A stretch of DNA of 30,386 bases from JABJMC01 sp964459205 (GCA_964459205.1 CAYWKJ010000012.1:1-30386); one strand, 5' to 3'. Positions 1 through 8,162 are shown, numbered from the stretch's first letter. The notes: generated from the letters alone by a model not told the origin. Numbers and translations: made by a program.

Positions 1-206
1 GGCTTCACATTTGTAAAAACTCCAATGTCTGGAGTTATGTGCTTTACTAAATAACCAATATCTCCGGGTTTATCTGCTCCCATTTCTAAAACCAGTTTTT
101 CGTAAGGAGGCTTTTGAAGGCGCCAAGTGCTAATAAGCCCGGCAATAATCGCCCAAAGCCATAAAACAGCTGAAGAATAGCCAGTTTTTTGCTCTAAAAT
201 CGTGAG
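1..206 (-). pseudogene. murF: Internal fragment of MurF, inverted relative to the rest of the gene
   Basis: Read on the minus strand, this segment is open from about 206 down to 3. It encodes a typical middle portion of CPR-type MurF (UDP-N-acetylmuramoyl-tripeptide:D-Ala-D-Ala ligase), with the landmarks LTILEQKTGYSS, LVLEMGADKPGDIGYL and, at its very end, ITPDIGVFTNVKP. The family continues with P-x-H-L, and exactly that (HLMEG) begins on the opposite strand at 212. Flipping bases 1-207 in place would give a continuous frame across the join. The fragment has no start or stop of its own and the P-loop half of the gene is absent. Base 1 coincides with one breakpoint, so the window probably starts at a contig end and the flip is most likely an assembly artefact. 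A recent real inversion is possible. Confidence 0.85.
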
Positions 207-208
207 CC

Positions 209-1072
209 AGGCACTTAATGGAGGGGCAGTTTTCAGATTTGGATGATATTTTTGTGGAAAAATCACGTTTAATTAAAAGCCTGCCAGAAAAAGGATGGGC
301 CGTCTTGAATGCTGATGACACGCGCGTTGTTTCGCTAGCCAAAGAAGTAGCCTGCAACACCGTTACTTTTGGGACCGCAACTAACGCTGATTTACGTGCC
401 AAAAGCATTCGTTGCACAACCGAAGGCCTTAAATTTAAACTTCATTACGAAACAACTTCGCATGAAGTACATTTTCCGTACATGTTGGGGCGACACCAAG
501 TTTACGTGTTATTGCCCGCTTTTGCGGTTGGTTTTGTAATGGGGATTTCATTTAAAAAAATATATGCGCAACTTAGAGATTTTCGCCCGCCTCCAGGAAG
601 GATGAACCGAATTGAAGGCCAAAAAAACACCACCATCATTGATAGCTCTTATAACGCCTCGCCCGAGACCATGATTGCGGCGTTAAATGTTCTAAAAAGC
701 ATGCCCGGGCGCAAAATTGCGGCTCTGGGATCGATTAATGAACTGGGAGAGTATTCAGAAAAAGAACACAAAAGAGTGGGGCGGCACGTACCAGCCAGCG
801 CAGATATGCTGGTTACGGTGGGAGAGGATGCACGGTATTATGCCAAAGCAGCGCATGATGCCGGCTTTTCTAAAGATCGGATTTTCTCGTTTGAGACTTC
901 ATTGGCGGCCGGAGAATTTCTAAAAAGCCAACTTAGAGAAGAGGATGTTATTCTGGCAAAAGGATCTCAGAATAATGTGCGGATGGAAATGTTGGTAGAA
1001 GCATTAATGCAGCACCCGGAACAGGCAGAAACCTTGCTGGTGCGCCAAGAATCTTATTGGAAACATCACTAA
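209..1072 (+). CDS. murF: UDP-N-acetylmuramoyl-tripeptide--D-alanyl-D-alanine ligase MurF, 5'-truncated
   Basis: This is the C-terminal ~285 residues of MurF, the cytoplasmic ATP-dependent ligase that adds D-Ala-D-Ala to the UDP-MurNAc tripeptide. Visible landmarks are HLMEGQFSDLDD (end of the central-domain strand), LNADD (family N-A-D-D turn), IIDSSYNASPETM (C-terminal-domain D-x-Y-N-x-x-P motif), LGSINELGEYS and the KGSQNNVRME segment near the end. The first ATG (218) is internal to the family alignment, so it is not the native start. The missing upstream part is partly present, inverted, at 1-206, and the N-terminal half with the P-loop lies outside the window. It ends with TAA, 5 bases before holB, suggesting one transcript. 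Identity is very likely; integrity at the 5' side is not. Confidence 0.9.
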   Translation, partial: RHLMEGQFSDLDDIFVEKSRLIKSLPEKGWAVLNADDTRVVSLAKEVACNTVTFGTATNADLRAKSIRCTTEGLKFKLHYETTSHEVHFPYMLGRHQVYVLLPAFAVGFVMGISFKKIYAQLRDFRPPPGRMNRIEGQKNTTIIDSSYNASPETMIAALNVLKSMPGRKIAALGSINELGEYSEKEHKRVGRHVPASADMLVTVGEDARYYAKAAHDAGFSKDRIFSFETSLAAGEFLKSQLREEDVILAKGSQNNVRMEMLVEALMQHPEQAETLLVRQESYWKHH

Positions 1073-1077
1073 AAACT

Positions 1078-2013
1078 ATGAAGTACAAATGGCCAGTTAT
1101 CGGACACATTAAGCAACTTGAAGAGCTAGAAAAAGACCTGCTTCAAGGGCGTCTTTCGCATGCTTATTTGTTTGATGGTCCGAGCCAAATTGGGAAAATG
1201 CCGATAGTGCGCACTTTTGCGCAGATTTTGCAGTGTGAAAATAATTTTTGCCGAGAATGTTCCACGTGTAAACAGGTTGAAAAAGGGCAACACATTGATA
1301 CTTTTTTTCTGCGCGATGAAGGGGAGTCTCTCAAAATTGAAGATGTTCGGGAGCTACTTTCGCACCTTTCGACTACCAAATCTAGTCCCTACAAAATCGT
1401 GGTGGTTCAGAATTTAGAAAGAATTACCACTGAGGCAGCTAATGCTTTTTTGAAAAGCCTAGAAGAGCCCACTCCACGCACAATTTTCTTAATGACCACG
1501 GTTCAAAAACAACGATTGCTGTCGACGATCTTGTCACGAATGAGAGTTGTTTCGCTGCACGCGCTGTCTGACAAAGTTATTTATGATTATTTGCGAGAAA
1601 TTCGGCCTAACATGGATCCCAAAATGATTGAACAAGTGACTGCTTTTGCCATGGGTAAGCCGGGACGAGCCATGGTGTTTTTGAATGACCCAGATAGGTT
1701 CCGTTTTTACCAAGATATGTATCACCAAATTGCAAAATTCTTGGAGAGATCGACCAAAACTGACCGCATGCTTTATGTAGAAGGATTAATTAAAGAGCCC
1801 GAACGAATTGAGCCTTTTTTGGAACTTTTTGTGTATGTTGTGCGGCATTTTCTATTTAAAAAAATGGAAGGAGGACAGGTTTCCTACTCGTATGAAGATT
1901 TATTTAATTTAACTAAGCGTTTAGATCAGGCTCGGTTTGAATTAGAGCACAATGTTAATGCCAAACTAACTTTAGAAAATTTGTTATTAGATGTTTCCTG
2001 TCAGCAACCTTAA
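1078..2013 (+). CDS. holB: DNA polymerase III subunit delta'
   Basis: Clamp-loader delta' subunit, 311 residues from the ATG at 1078. An in-frame TTG at 1057 would overlap murF and is less likely. Residues 34-41 hold the P-loop-like GPSQIGKM. A four-cysteine zinc module sits at C53, C58, C61 and C64. NAFLKSLEEPTPRTIFLMTT (about 122-141) and LLSTILSRM (about 148-155) match the DnaX/HolB AAA+ core, including the SRC-like arginine finger region (here SRM). It belongs to the complex that loads the beta clamp at the replication fork. It follows murF by 5 bp, and the next gene begins 17 bp later. No Shine-Dalgarno is visible. The C-terminal domain is less conserved. Orthologues can be annotated as dnaX-like, but length and motif pattern favour delta'. 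Confidence 0.88.
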   Translation: MKYKWPVIGHIKQLEELEKDLLQGRLSHAYLFDGPSQIGKMPIVRTFAQILQCENNFCRECSTCKQVEKGQHIDTFFLRDEGESLKIEDVRELLSHLSTTKSSPYKIVVVQNLERITTEAANAFLKSLEEPTPRTIFLMTTVQKQRLLSTILSRMRVVSLHALSDKVIYDYLREIRPNMDPKMIEQVTAFAMGKPGRAMVFLNDPDRFRFYQDMYHQIAKFLERSTKTDRMLYVEGLIKEPERIEPFLELFVYVVRHFLFKKMEGGQVSYSYEDLFNLTKRLDQARFELEHNVNAKLTLENLLLDVSCQQP

Positions 2014-2016
2014 GTG

Positions 2017-2022
2017 TATAAT
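2017..2022 (+). promoter_or_regulatory. -10 element TATAAT just upstream of the TPR gene
   Basis: A perfect TATAAT ends 8 bases before the ATG at 2031. The best -35 at 17 bp spacing is a weak TTTCCT (1994-1999) inside the holB end. A start site 7-8 bases past the -10 would fall at the ATG, giving a leaderless or nearly leaderless mRNA. Inferred from sequence only. Confidence 0.45.
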
Positions 2023-2030
2023 TTTTCCCT

Positions 2031-2901
2031 ATGTTTTATTGGATTTTGTTTTTAATTACTGGAGTAGCCCTGGGGCTAATTTTCTGGAGACGCCATCTCT
2101 TGACCTTAAAGAGTCTCTCATTTACTGAGGATCTTAAAAAAGAAGAGGCTAAAAATAAAGAAGAAGGGGAGCCAGAATTGCCGCAACCAGAAGATGAATT
2201 AACGGAAATGCAAAAAAAACGTCACGAAGAAAAACGAGCTCGTGATGAGCGAGACTCTCGCCTTCGTAAGGGCAAACGAGCTTTTAAACAAGCGGATGTT
2301 CATTTTACAAAAGGAGACTATGGCTTAGCGGAAAAACATTTGTTAGAAGTGCTGTCTTTTGATAACGATCACTTGGATGCCAACCTGAAATTGGGACTTT
2401 TGTACCTTCATCAGGAAAACCTGCCGCGCGCAGAATTTTTCTTTCAAAAATTAATCGACCTCAAAGAAAGTCCGGTTTATTGCAGCAACTTAGCGCTGAC
2501 TCTTTATCAACAAGGTCGCTTAGAAGAAGCAGCCAAACTTTATGAGCGATCGATTGAATTGGATAATAAACGTGCGGGACGATTTGTAAGTTTGGCACAC
2601 GTTTACAACGAACTTGGTGAAATGGAAAAAAGCCTTAGGAGCTTTTGAAAAAGCATCCCGCTTAGAGCCGCGAAATTTGGAGTATTTATGGGCGTTAACA
2701 GATTACTATGAAAAATTTTCTAAGGTTGATGAAATCTTAACGACGCTTAAGCGGATTATGGAATTAGATCCTTATAACGAAGATGCTAAGGCTAAAATGG
2801 CTCTTTTGGTTGAGGTTGAAATTGAAGAGCCTGAAGAGTCAGAAGAGGACTCTGACGAATCACCCGAAGACGAGGAGGGACAGGTTAAAATGGATATTTA
2901 G
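2031..2901 (+). CDS. Membrane-anchored TPR-repeat protein, frameshifted at an A6 run
   Basis: The N-terminus is a single transmembrane helix (residues ~3-20) followed by a charged, coiled-coil-like stretch rich in K and E. TPR units follow (GDYGLAEKHLLEVLSFD, GRLEEAAKLYERSIELD). The frame then stops at TGA (2646-2648) after the sequence NELGEMEKSLRSF. The next frame carries the continuation KALGAFEKASRLEPRNLEYL and a further TPR, then an acidic tail ending in TAG at 2901. Removing one A from the six-A run at 2626-2631 restores NELGEMEKALGAFEKAS, an intact TPR. This is either a sequencing/assembly indel or a real one-base lesion. The role is probably a membrane-attached TPR scaffold; the partner is unknown. 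The gene is convergent with, and overlaps by 4 bp, the antiporter gene. Confidence 0.8.
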
Positions 2902-3893
2902 CCTCGATAAATCAAATACACTAAGTAGCTAATATACATTCCAATAAAAATCACCCCCTGCCATCTAAGCAGCTTATTTTTGGTTTGATCGTGTTCTTTT
3001 CCTTGAATTATAAAGAAGAACAGCAAAAAAGTAGTGGCTACCACTACAATAATGTCGTGATTTAGAGCTTCGGAAAAAGAAAGGGGGGTCAGGGTGGCCG
3101 TAGAGGCCAAAACCAACAGAATATTAAAAACATTGGAGCCAATCACGTTCCCGATCACAATGTCAGGGTGTTTTTTGCGAGCCGCCACAACAGCGGTGGC
3201 TAACTCGGGGAGAGAGGTTCCAATCGCTAGGATGGTAAGACCCATAAAAGCCTCACTCATTCCAATGACTTCACCAAAATAAACCGCGCCATCAACAATC
3301 CATTTACCACCTAGAGTTAGGCCGATAAGACCAGCCAAAATCTTGCTTGTGGAAATTCCGACATTTTCTTTATGAATATGCTCATGATCTAATCCGGTAT
3401 CTAAAACTCCTTTTTTAGCGATTTGCGCTAAATACACCACAAAAATTATAAAAAATCCCAGCATGGTTAAACCATCTGAGCGAGAAATTTGCGAAGTGGC
3501 TAAGCCATCAATTAAGGCGTCATTAGCCATAAAAAATAAGGCCACCACCGCGAGAAGCGAAAAGGGAATTTCTTTCCAAATTGTGCTGTCTTTAACAGAA
3601 ATTGGATAAATTAGCGCTGCTACACCTAGAATCAACAAAGTATTTGAGATATTTGAGCCAAGCACATTACCAATGGCCAGATCAGTGTTACCTTGGGCTC
3701 CAGCAATCATATTTACTACCAATTCCGGGGCTGAGGTTCCAAAAGCAACCACTGTAAGCCCAATTACCAGCGAAGAAATCCCAAATCGACGAGCAATAGA
3801 AGCCGAGCCATCCACTAAAAAATCCGCTCCTTTGATAAGGATTACGAAACCAACAATGAAAAGAAATAAGGCAAGTAGCATATCGGGAAGCAT
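2898..3893 (-). CDS. Calcium/sodium antiporter, CaCA family (YrbG-like)
   Basis: 331 residues, about ten hydrophobic helices. The two inverted alpha-repeats that define the CaCA superfamily are both visible: GLTVVAFGTSAPELVVN (residues 45-61) with IGNVLGSNISN, and GLTILAIGTSLPELATAVV (218-236) with IGNVIGSNVFN. The ion-binding glutamates E57 and E230 and the G-S-N signatures are intact, so exchange activity is expected, probably Ca2+ out against Na+ or H+ across the cytoplasmic membrane. Length matches bacterial YrbG proteins. The start at 3893 gives a hydrophobic N-terminus; a second in-frame ATG lies four codons later. No Shine-Dalgarno is present. Its TAA overlaps the TAG of the convergent TPR gene in the tetranucleotide TTAG. 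Confidence 0.93.
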   Translation of the reverse strand: MLPDMLLALFLFIVGFVILIKGADFLVDGSASIARRFGISSLVIGLTVVAFGTSAPELVVNMIAGAQGNTDLAIGNVLGSNISNTLLILGVAALIYPISVKDSTIWKEIPFSLLAVVALFFMANDALIDGLATSQISRSDGLTMLGFFIIFVVYLAQIAKKGVLDTGLDHEHIHKENVGISTSKILAGLIGLTLGGKWIVDGAVYFGEVIGMSEAFMGLTILAIGTSLPELATAVVAARKKHPDIVIGNVIGSNVFNILLVLASTATLTPLSFSEALNHDIIVVVATTFLLFFFIIQGKEHDQTKNKLLRWQGVIFIGMYISYLVYLIYRG

Positions 3894-3920
3894 TTTAACA
3901 TAAATCTGAAAGTGTTCAAT

Positions 3921-3949
3921 TTGCTTAAAAGGCGTTTTTAAGGTATAAT
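3921..3949 (+). promoter_or_regulatory. sigma70-like promoter of the L,D-transpeptidase gene
   Basis: TTGCTT (3921-3926), 17 bp spacer, then a perfect TATAAT (3944-3949). The expected start site (~3956) is at or just past the ATG at 3953. Either that codon is used on a leaderless mRNA or the ATG at 3974 is the real start with a leader of about 18 nt. Confidence 0.65.
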
Positions 3950-3952
3950 AAC

Positions 3953-5170
3953 ATGATATTAATTAATATATTTATGGTTACAGGGGCACCAAATGAAGGC
4001 TCAGACCCGATTGACGCACCTCCCGCAGAGCTGAGCGCGCGCGCTATGCTTATCTATGAGCTACGCATCTTAGAAAATCTAGAAGAATTAGCAAAAACAG
4101 ATGAGGGGCGAGCTAGAATTCGGGCTATTGCCTTGGATGATGATGGGGTTTTTATTTTAGAAGAAGGACACACTTTGTTTGAAGCTGTTTGTATTCACCA
4201 TTTGTATGCCGGAGAGCCTTTAATGGTGGATGGACAATATACCCAATATGTTGAAGGAATGGAGGGGCTTTCTTACTATTACTCAGGAGATGCTCGTCAT
4301 AGAATTAGGTTGAATACTGACACGCAAGTCCGAGTGATTCCGACTGACGCTAGACCTCGTCGCTTGCCAAAATCCAGAGAAAGAACCAATGTTTCTCCTG
4401 GTTTTAGGGGTAAGGTAGAAGATTCCCCTGCTAGTGAGCACTTACTGGAAGCCTATGATCATAGTGATGGGCTAGGGCGTGAACTTTTAGATGCTAGTAA
4501 TTACACGGGACGTGAAATTACTGGAGCTGATATGCATACTGTTTTTGATACTTTAGAAGGTGCTCACCTTTTAGATGGGCTGGAAAGGCATGGCTGGAGA
4601 GAGGGCCAGGCTATGGTGATTTTGAATAAAACAGCTCATGCGCCGCAAACTTTGCTTTTAATGGATATTGATGATCAGGGGAATATCCAATCTATGCGTC
4701 GTTATACTATTTCCACTGGCCGATCAGGCATTAGCACGCAAGGAGAATTTAGAACCCCACCAGGAGTGGCGAGATTAACTTTTCACTATGGTCGAGCCCA
4801 TGGCAAAGATATCCTAGACGGAAATCCCGTGGGAACTGTTTATAAAGATCAGGCTGTTCAACCCGATAGAATTACGAGCACGCATGGCTTATGGCATGGA
4901 GTTGCAGTGATGACCACTCGTATTATGAAAATGAATGGGCTGGAAAGTACTAATGGTTATATGGGCGGCTATTATATTCATGGCACTAATCGAGAAAGAT
5001 TTTTGGGACAGCCAGCTTCGGATGGATGTATTCGTGTTTCCAATGTTGATATTTTAGAAATTACTAGCTTGGCCCCGCCGGAGGGCTTATTGGTTGATGT
5101 TATTCCACAAAGAACACCGGCAGAAATTGCTGAGGTGCTGCAAAGAATGGATGCCGAGAGATTGCAATAA
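3953..5170 (+). CDS. L,D-transpeptidase (YkuD) domain protein without signal peptide
   Basis: The C-terminal half is a YkuD-type L,D-transpeptidase, a cysteine enzyme that makes 3-3 peptidoglycan crosslinks or attaches ligands to the wall. The core shows YTISTGRSGISTQGEFRTPPG (about 251-271), the catalytic-site histidine H343 (YYIHGT) and SDGCIRVSN with the nucleophile C359. The usual S-H-G-C is S-D-G-C here. The N-terminal ~135 residues are not a standard domain; the ILEEGHTLFEAVCIHHLY to TQVRVIP stretch resembles a LysM with an insertion (weak). No signal peptide or transmembrane helix is visible from either start (3953 or 3974, MVTGAPNEG), which is unusual for an enzyme that must act outside the membrane. 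It ends 2 bp before the 3' end of a convergent tRNA-Pro gene. YkuD assignment is firm; the export route is unknown. Confidence 0.88.
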   Translation: MILINIFMVTGAPNEGSDPIDAPPAELSARAMLIYELRILENLEELAKTDEGRARIRAIALDDDGVFILEEGHTLFEAVCIHHLYAGEPLMVDGQYTQYVEGMEGLSYYYSGDARHRIRLNTDTQVRVIPTDARPRRLPKSRERTNVSPGFRGKVEDSPASEHLLEAYDHSDGLGRELLDASNYTGREITGADMHTVFDTLEGAHLLDGLERHGWREGQAMVILNKTAHAPQTLLLMDIDDQGNIQSMRRYTISTGRSGISTQGEFRTPPGVARLTFHYGRAHGKDILDGNPVGTVYKDQAVQPDRITSTHGLWHGVAVMTTRIMKMNGLESTNGYMGGYYIHGTNRERFLGQPASDGCIRVSNVDILEITSLAPPEGLLVDVIPQRTPAEIAEVLQRMDAERLQ

Positions 5171-5172
5171 AA

Positions 5173-5249
5173 TGGTCGGAGTGGTGGGACTTGAACCCAC
5201 GACCTCACGGCCCCCAGCCGTACGCGCTAGCCAACTGCGCCACACCCCG
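5173..5249 (-). tRNA. tRNA-Pro (anticodon GGG)
   Basis: A 77-nt cloverleaf including an encoded CCA (5173-5175). The acceptor stem CGGGGTG pairs with CACTCCG with one G-T wobble. The D-arm is GCGC...GCGC and the T-arm is GTGGG TTCAAGT CCCAC. The anticodon arm TACGG-CTGGGGG-CCGTG places GGG at 5213-5215, reading proline CCC/CCU. It lies 21 bp downstream of tRNA-Leu on the same strand, probably in the same transcript. Confidence 0.96.
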
Positions 5250-5270
5250 ACAATGATGTGTTTTTGAATA

Positions 5271-5357
5271 TGGTGCCGAAGGAGGGAATCGAACCCTCAC
5301 TCCTTTGCAGGAACACGATTTTGAGTCGTGCGCGTCTACCGGTTCCGCCACTTCGGC
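5271..5357 (-). tRNA. tRNA-Leu (anticodon CAA)
   Basis: An 87-nt class II tRNA with the long variable arm typical of leucine and an encoded CCA (5271-5273). The acceptor stem GCCGAAG pairs perfectly with CTTCGGC. The anticodon arm CACGA-CTCAAAA-TCGTG places CAA at 5321-5323, reading UUG. The T-arm is GAGGG TTCGATT CCCTC. It starts 20 bp after the stop of the small membrane protein gene, so it may be read through from that operon. No separate promoter is obvious. Confidence 0.96.
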
Positions 5358-5377
5358 TTATTTGCTAGGCGATGATA

Positions 5378-5833
5378 TTACTTGAGATTGAATTTGGCAA
5401 TTGTTTCTTTGAATTCTGCTTCTTGTTTTTTGTCCATATTGCCCGGTAAGGTAAAATTTAAAGTCTCGCCATTCTTTTTTTTCATTTGAACATTTGTCAT
5501 TCCGGCCATTCCGCTAAGGCCAATATCTGTTAAGCCGCTCAAAGGAATTGTATCTTCTTTTCCGGCAACCTTAATCTGTAAATCGCCTTTTTCATTAATT
5601 GTTAAAATGCTTTTTTTGGTAATAACTTTGATGGTGAATTTTAATAATCCATAAAGAAGAAGTGGGCCAATTACTCCCACACCACCGGACACGCTCAAAA
5701 GCTGAACAATATCTTTGCCTTCGGTGAAATAAATAACAAATCCCGCGGGAATACATAATATTGGCAAAATCCAAATTATATAAAAAACAAACGGCGGGAA
5801 ACTAGGCTTATATTGAAAAAGCAATTTATCCAT
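5378..5833 (-). CDS. Small membrane protein with two TM helices and a PH-like C-terminal domain
   Basis: 151 residues that I do not recognise as a named family. Two hydrophobic segments (about 15-35 and 45-68) are followed by a soluble beta-rich region, ILTINEKGDLQIKVAGKEDTIPLSGLTDIGLSG, then strands and a C-terminal helix. This layout resembles bacterial PH-like (bPH) membrane proteins; a similar layout is seen in the protein encoded at 24733-25134. It starts 12 bp after the stop of the ATPase gene and is probably co-transcribed with it, so a role at the membrane near that machine is possible but unproven. The ATG is preceded by a C-rich stretch, not a Shine-Dalgarno. Confidence 0.7.
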   Translation of the reverse strand: MDKLLFQYKPSFPPFVFYIIWILPILCIPAGFVIYFTEGKDIVQLLSVSGGVGVIGPLLLYGLLKFTIKVITKKSILTINEKGDLQIKVAGKEDTIPLSGLTDIGLSGMAGMTNVQMKKKNGETLNFTLPGNMDKKQEAEFKETIAKFNLK

Positions 5834-5845
5834 GGAGGGGGTTGG

Positions 5846-8098
5846 TTAAACAATTGGGGTAGCGAATTTTTCTTCACCAGCTTGCGGCCCGCTATCTTCA
5901 TCAGGCTCGGCGGAGGCATCTTCTTCCCAGGATTTGAGGATTTTTTCAACCTCCTCTTTGGGACGACAATACTTGCGGCGAGAGGCAGCGATAATTTCTT
6001 CAGCATGATGATCTTCAATAATTGGAGCATCTACTGTGCGCCCAGAAAAGGCGTCTTTAATTTCGCCATCAACTGACATTTTTACATAAAATTCTCGAAC
6101 TCCCAGGTTAATAATATCGCGCACCGCAAATTTGGGGGTGTATTCTTTTTCTAAAACAACCGCATCTTCGGCCCCCACACGGAAATTAATAATTGAACCA
6201 ACATTACCAAACACCGTTGTCTTAACTAGATCAGAAAGCTGACCCATGTACTGGTGAGCCATGGTTAAATTAAGGCGGTATTTGCGAGCCTCAGACAAAA
6301 TTTCGGCAAAAGTTTGGGTGGCAAAATATTGAAACTCATCACAATAAAGATAAAAATCCTTACGAAGCTCTTCGGCCGTATCCGAGCGTTGCATAGCGGC
6401 TTGTTGGATCTTGGTAACCATCATGGCGCCGATTAATCCACAGTTTTCCTCTCCTAATTTACCTTTGGAAATTTTCATTAAAAGGATCTTTTGATTGTCC
6501 ATGATGTCGCGAATGTCTATTTTATTTTCGGGCTGTCCAACAATGTTACGTATCAGGTTGGTAGAGACAAATTGTCCCACCTTATTCAGGAGTGGCATAA
6601 TAGCTTCGTTGTCGAACTTTTCGCTCCAGCCAGCAAATTCATTTACCCAGAAATTTTTAATAACGGAATCCTGAATATTGGCCACAATTTTTTGACGATA
6701 GTTTTTGTCGGAAAGCATTTTGAGAATCGAAAGCACGGTGGTATTGGGCGTGTCGAGGAGCGCCAGGGTGGTATAACGCAACACGTGTTCCAATCGTGGC
6801 GTCCAGTTGGCGCCAAATAGTTTTTTAAAAATCTCCACAAACCCAATTGTGACCCGGATACGATACTCGGGATCAACTCCGGCTAACGGATTAAAAGCAA
6901 TGGGATAATCCATGTCTCCGGGATCAAAAAGAATCACGTCATCTTTGCGATGTTCGGGGATGTATTTAAGAATGTTATCAACCAAATCACCATGTGGATC
7001 AAGTACTCCAACTCCTTTCCCGGCCTGGATGTCGGCATTAATAAGCAATTCCAACATTTTGGATTTACCAGTACCACTTTTACCAACCACATAAAGGTGG
7101 CGGCGGCGATCAATGCGCTTAAGCCCAAACCGAATGTTTTGATTATGATAATTGGTAGCCCCAAAAACAGATAATTCATTGGGGGGCATGCCACCATCTT
7201 TAGGCAAGTTCTCTGGTGGTTCCTTTTTTCGAGAAACAACGTGCACAATATGTGGCACTGTGTCTGGCTCTGGATAATGATAAATCGTGGCTAATTCCTC
7301 GGTGGTGAACAAAAATCCGTTATCAAAAGTCCCAGATTTATATTTGCGCAAGAAAGAATTGCGGCTCGCTTTAACTCCTTTAAGAGAGTTAAAATCCGTG
7401 GTGTTAAATTGTTGAAAAGCGCGTTTAACAGATTCAATTTTCATATCAGCTTCGCCTTGTGTTTTGGCCACATAAGCCACGCGAATATTGATGTTGTAGG
7501 AATTTTTGTCTGCCTTTTTATTGAACTCTTCTTTTTCGGTAGCGCGAAGAACGGTTTTTCCTTTGAGTTTTAAATAATCACGTAAACGGAAAATGTTTTT
7601 AAAAGATAAAACTCGCATTTTAACGCGACGCCCAAAGTTAAGACGCCAATCATCGGGCATAGGTTTGCTAACAATTTGAATCCAAATTTCCTCGTTTTCA
7701 GAAGCCTTGGTTAAAACAGAAAAAATCCCAGCCAAAGAGTCTCCTTCGAACTGGTTGTAATCTTTTATCGGATAAATATCACTACGCTCCAAAACAATAT
7801 CAGCGCAGGCAAAACCGCGATTTGCAGCCGCCATTTTTTCGGGTTGTACATAATCTTTAACCTCAAAAATCTCGGCATCTGGATATTGTCCGTAAATTTG
7901 TCCCTCAATTAAATGTTTGATTTTGGTGGCCACGCGTACATAGAAATAAATATGTTGATGCATGGAAACCACTTCAAAAGCCACCGAGGCATTACTCATT
8001 GTTTCGTAAATATTGTTAAGCATTTGGTCAAAACTGGCCTCTTCGTTTTTCCCGGGCGGGATCTTGACCAATAAAAGATGTAGGTGAGAAGGAGCCAT
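5846..8098 (-). CDS. TraG/VirD4-like type IV secretion or conjugation-type ATPase
   Basis: 750 residues. The Walker A is GKSGTGKS (339-346), followed by GVGVLDPHGDLVDNIL (363-378). The Walker B region is FYLYCDEFQYFATQTFAEIL (582-600), and MAHQYMGQLSD after it matches the conserved glutamine motif of TraG/TraD/VirD4 and VirB4/HerA-type motors. The N-terminal ~330 residues are a mixed alpha/beta region common to CPR versions of this ATPase, without transmembrane helices. Such motors power transfer of DNA or protein, or energise pili; which applies cannot be told from sequence alone. It has its own promoter (8133-8162) and is followed at 12 bp by the small membrane protein. It lies directly downstream of the gene for the 1601-residue protein. 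The acidic C-terminal tail (about 720-750) looks disordered. Confidence 0.9.
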   Translation of the reverse strand: MAPSHLHLLLVKIPPGKNEEASFDQMLNNIYETMSNASVAFEVVSMHQHIYFYVRVATKIKHLIEGQIYGQYPDAEIFEVKDYVQPEKMAAANRGFACADIVLERSDIYPIKDYNQFEGDSLAGIFSVLTKASENEEIWIQIVSKPMPDDWRLNFGRRVKMRVLSFKNIFRLRDYLKLKGKTVLRATEKEEFNKKADKNSYNINIRVAYVAKTQGEADMKIESVKRAFQQFNTTDFNSLKGVKASRNSFLRKYKSGTFDNGFLFTTEELATIYHYPEPDTVPHIVHVVSRKKEPPENLPKDGGMPPNELSVFGATNYHNQNIRFGLKRIDRRRHLYVVGKSGTGKSKMLELLINADIQAGKGVGVLDPHGDLVDNILKYIPEHRKDDVILFDPGDMDYPIAFNPLAGVDPEYRIRVTIGFVEIFKKLFGANWTPRLEHVLRYTTLALLDTPNTTVLSILKMLSDKNYRQKIVANIQDSVIKNFWVNEFAGWSEKFDNEAIMPLLNKVGQFVSTNLIRNIVGQPENKIDIRDIMDNQKILLMKISKGKLGEENCGLIGAMMVTKIQQAAMQRSDTAEELRKDFYLYCDEFQYFATQTFAEILSEARKYRLNLTMAHQYMGQLSDLVKTTVFGNVGSIINFRVGAEDAVVLEKEYTPKFAVRDIINLGVREFYVKMSVDGEIKDAFSGRTVDAPIIEDHHAEEIIAASRRKYCRPKEEVEKILKSWEEDASAEPDEDSGPQAGEEKFATPIV

Positions 8099-8132
8099 TT
8101 TTATTTAAAAATGCGTTAAAACACTGGCTCTA

Positions 8133-8162
8133 ATTGTATCCCGTATAAAGAGGAGGTGTCAA
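8133..8162 (-). promoter_or_regulatory. sigma70-like promoter of the ATPase operon
   Basis: On the minus strand: a consensus TTGACA (8157-8162), 18 bp spacer, TACAAT (8133-8138). The ATG at 8098 lies about 35 nt past the -10, giving a leader of roughly 25-30 nt with no Shine-Dalgarno. It sits in the 72-bp gap after the large upstream gene. Confidence 0.72.

Noticed and set aside
218..1072. MurF starting at the ATG at 218 as a complete gene
   Set aside because: The residues just before this ATG (HL) belong to the family motif and the N-terminal half with the P-loop is missing, so the ATG is internal.
1057..1077. TTG at 1057 as the holB start
   Set aside because: It would overlap murF by 16 bp and adds residues (METSLKT) not expected in the family. 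The ATG at 1078 fits the usual N-terminus (W-P-V-I-G-H).
2620..2640. Programmed -1 frameshift at A AAA AAG
   Set aside because: The shift needed is +1 (one base skipped), and the reading phase is GAA-AAA-AGC, not the slippery phase for -1.
2640..2660. TGA at 2646-2648 read as glycine (code 25)
   Set aside because: Reading through in that frame gives no TPR sequence, whereas the neighbouring frame does. A frameshift explains it.
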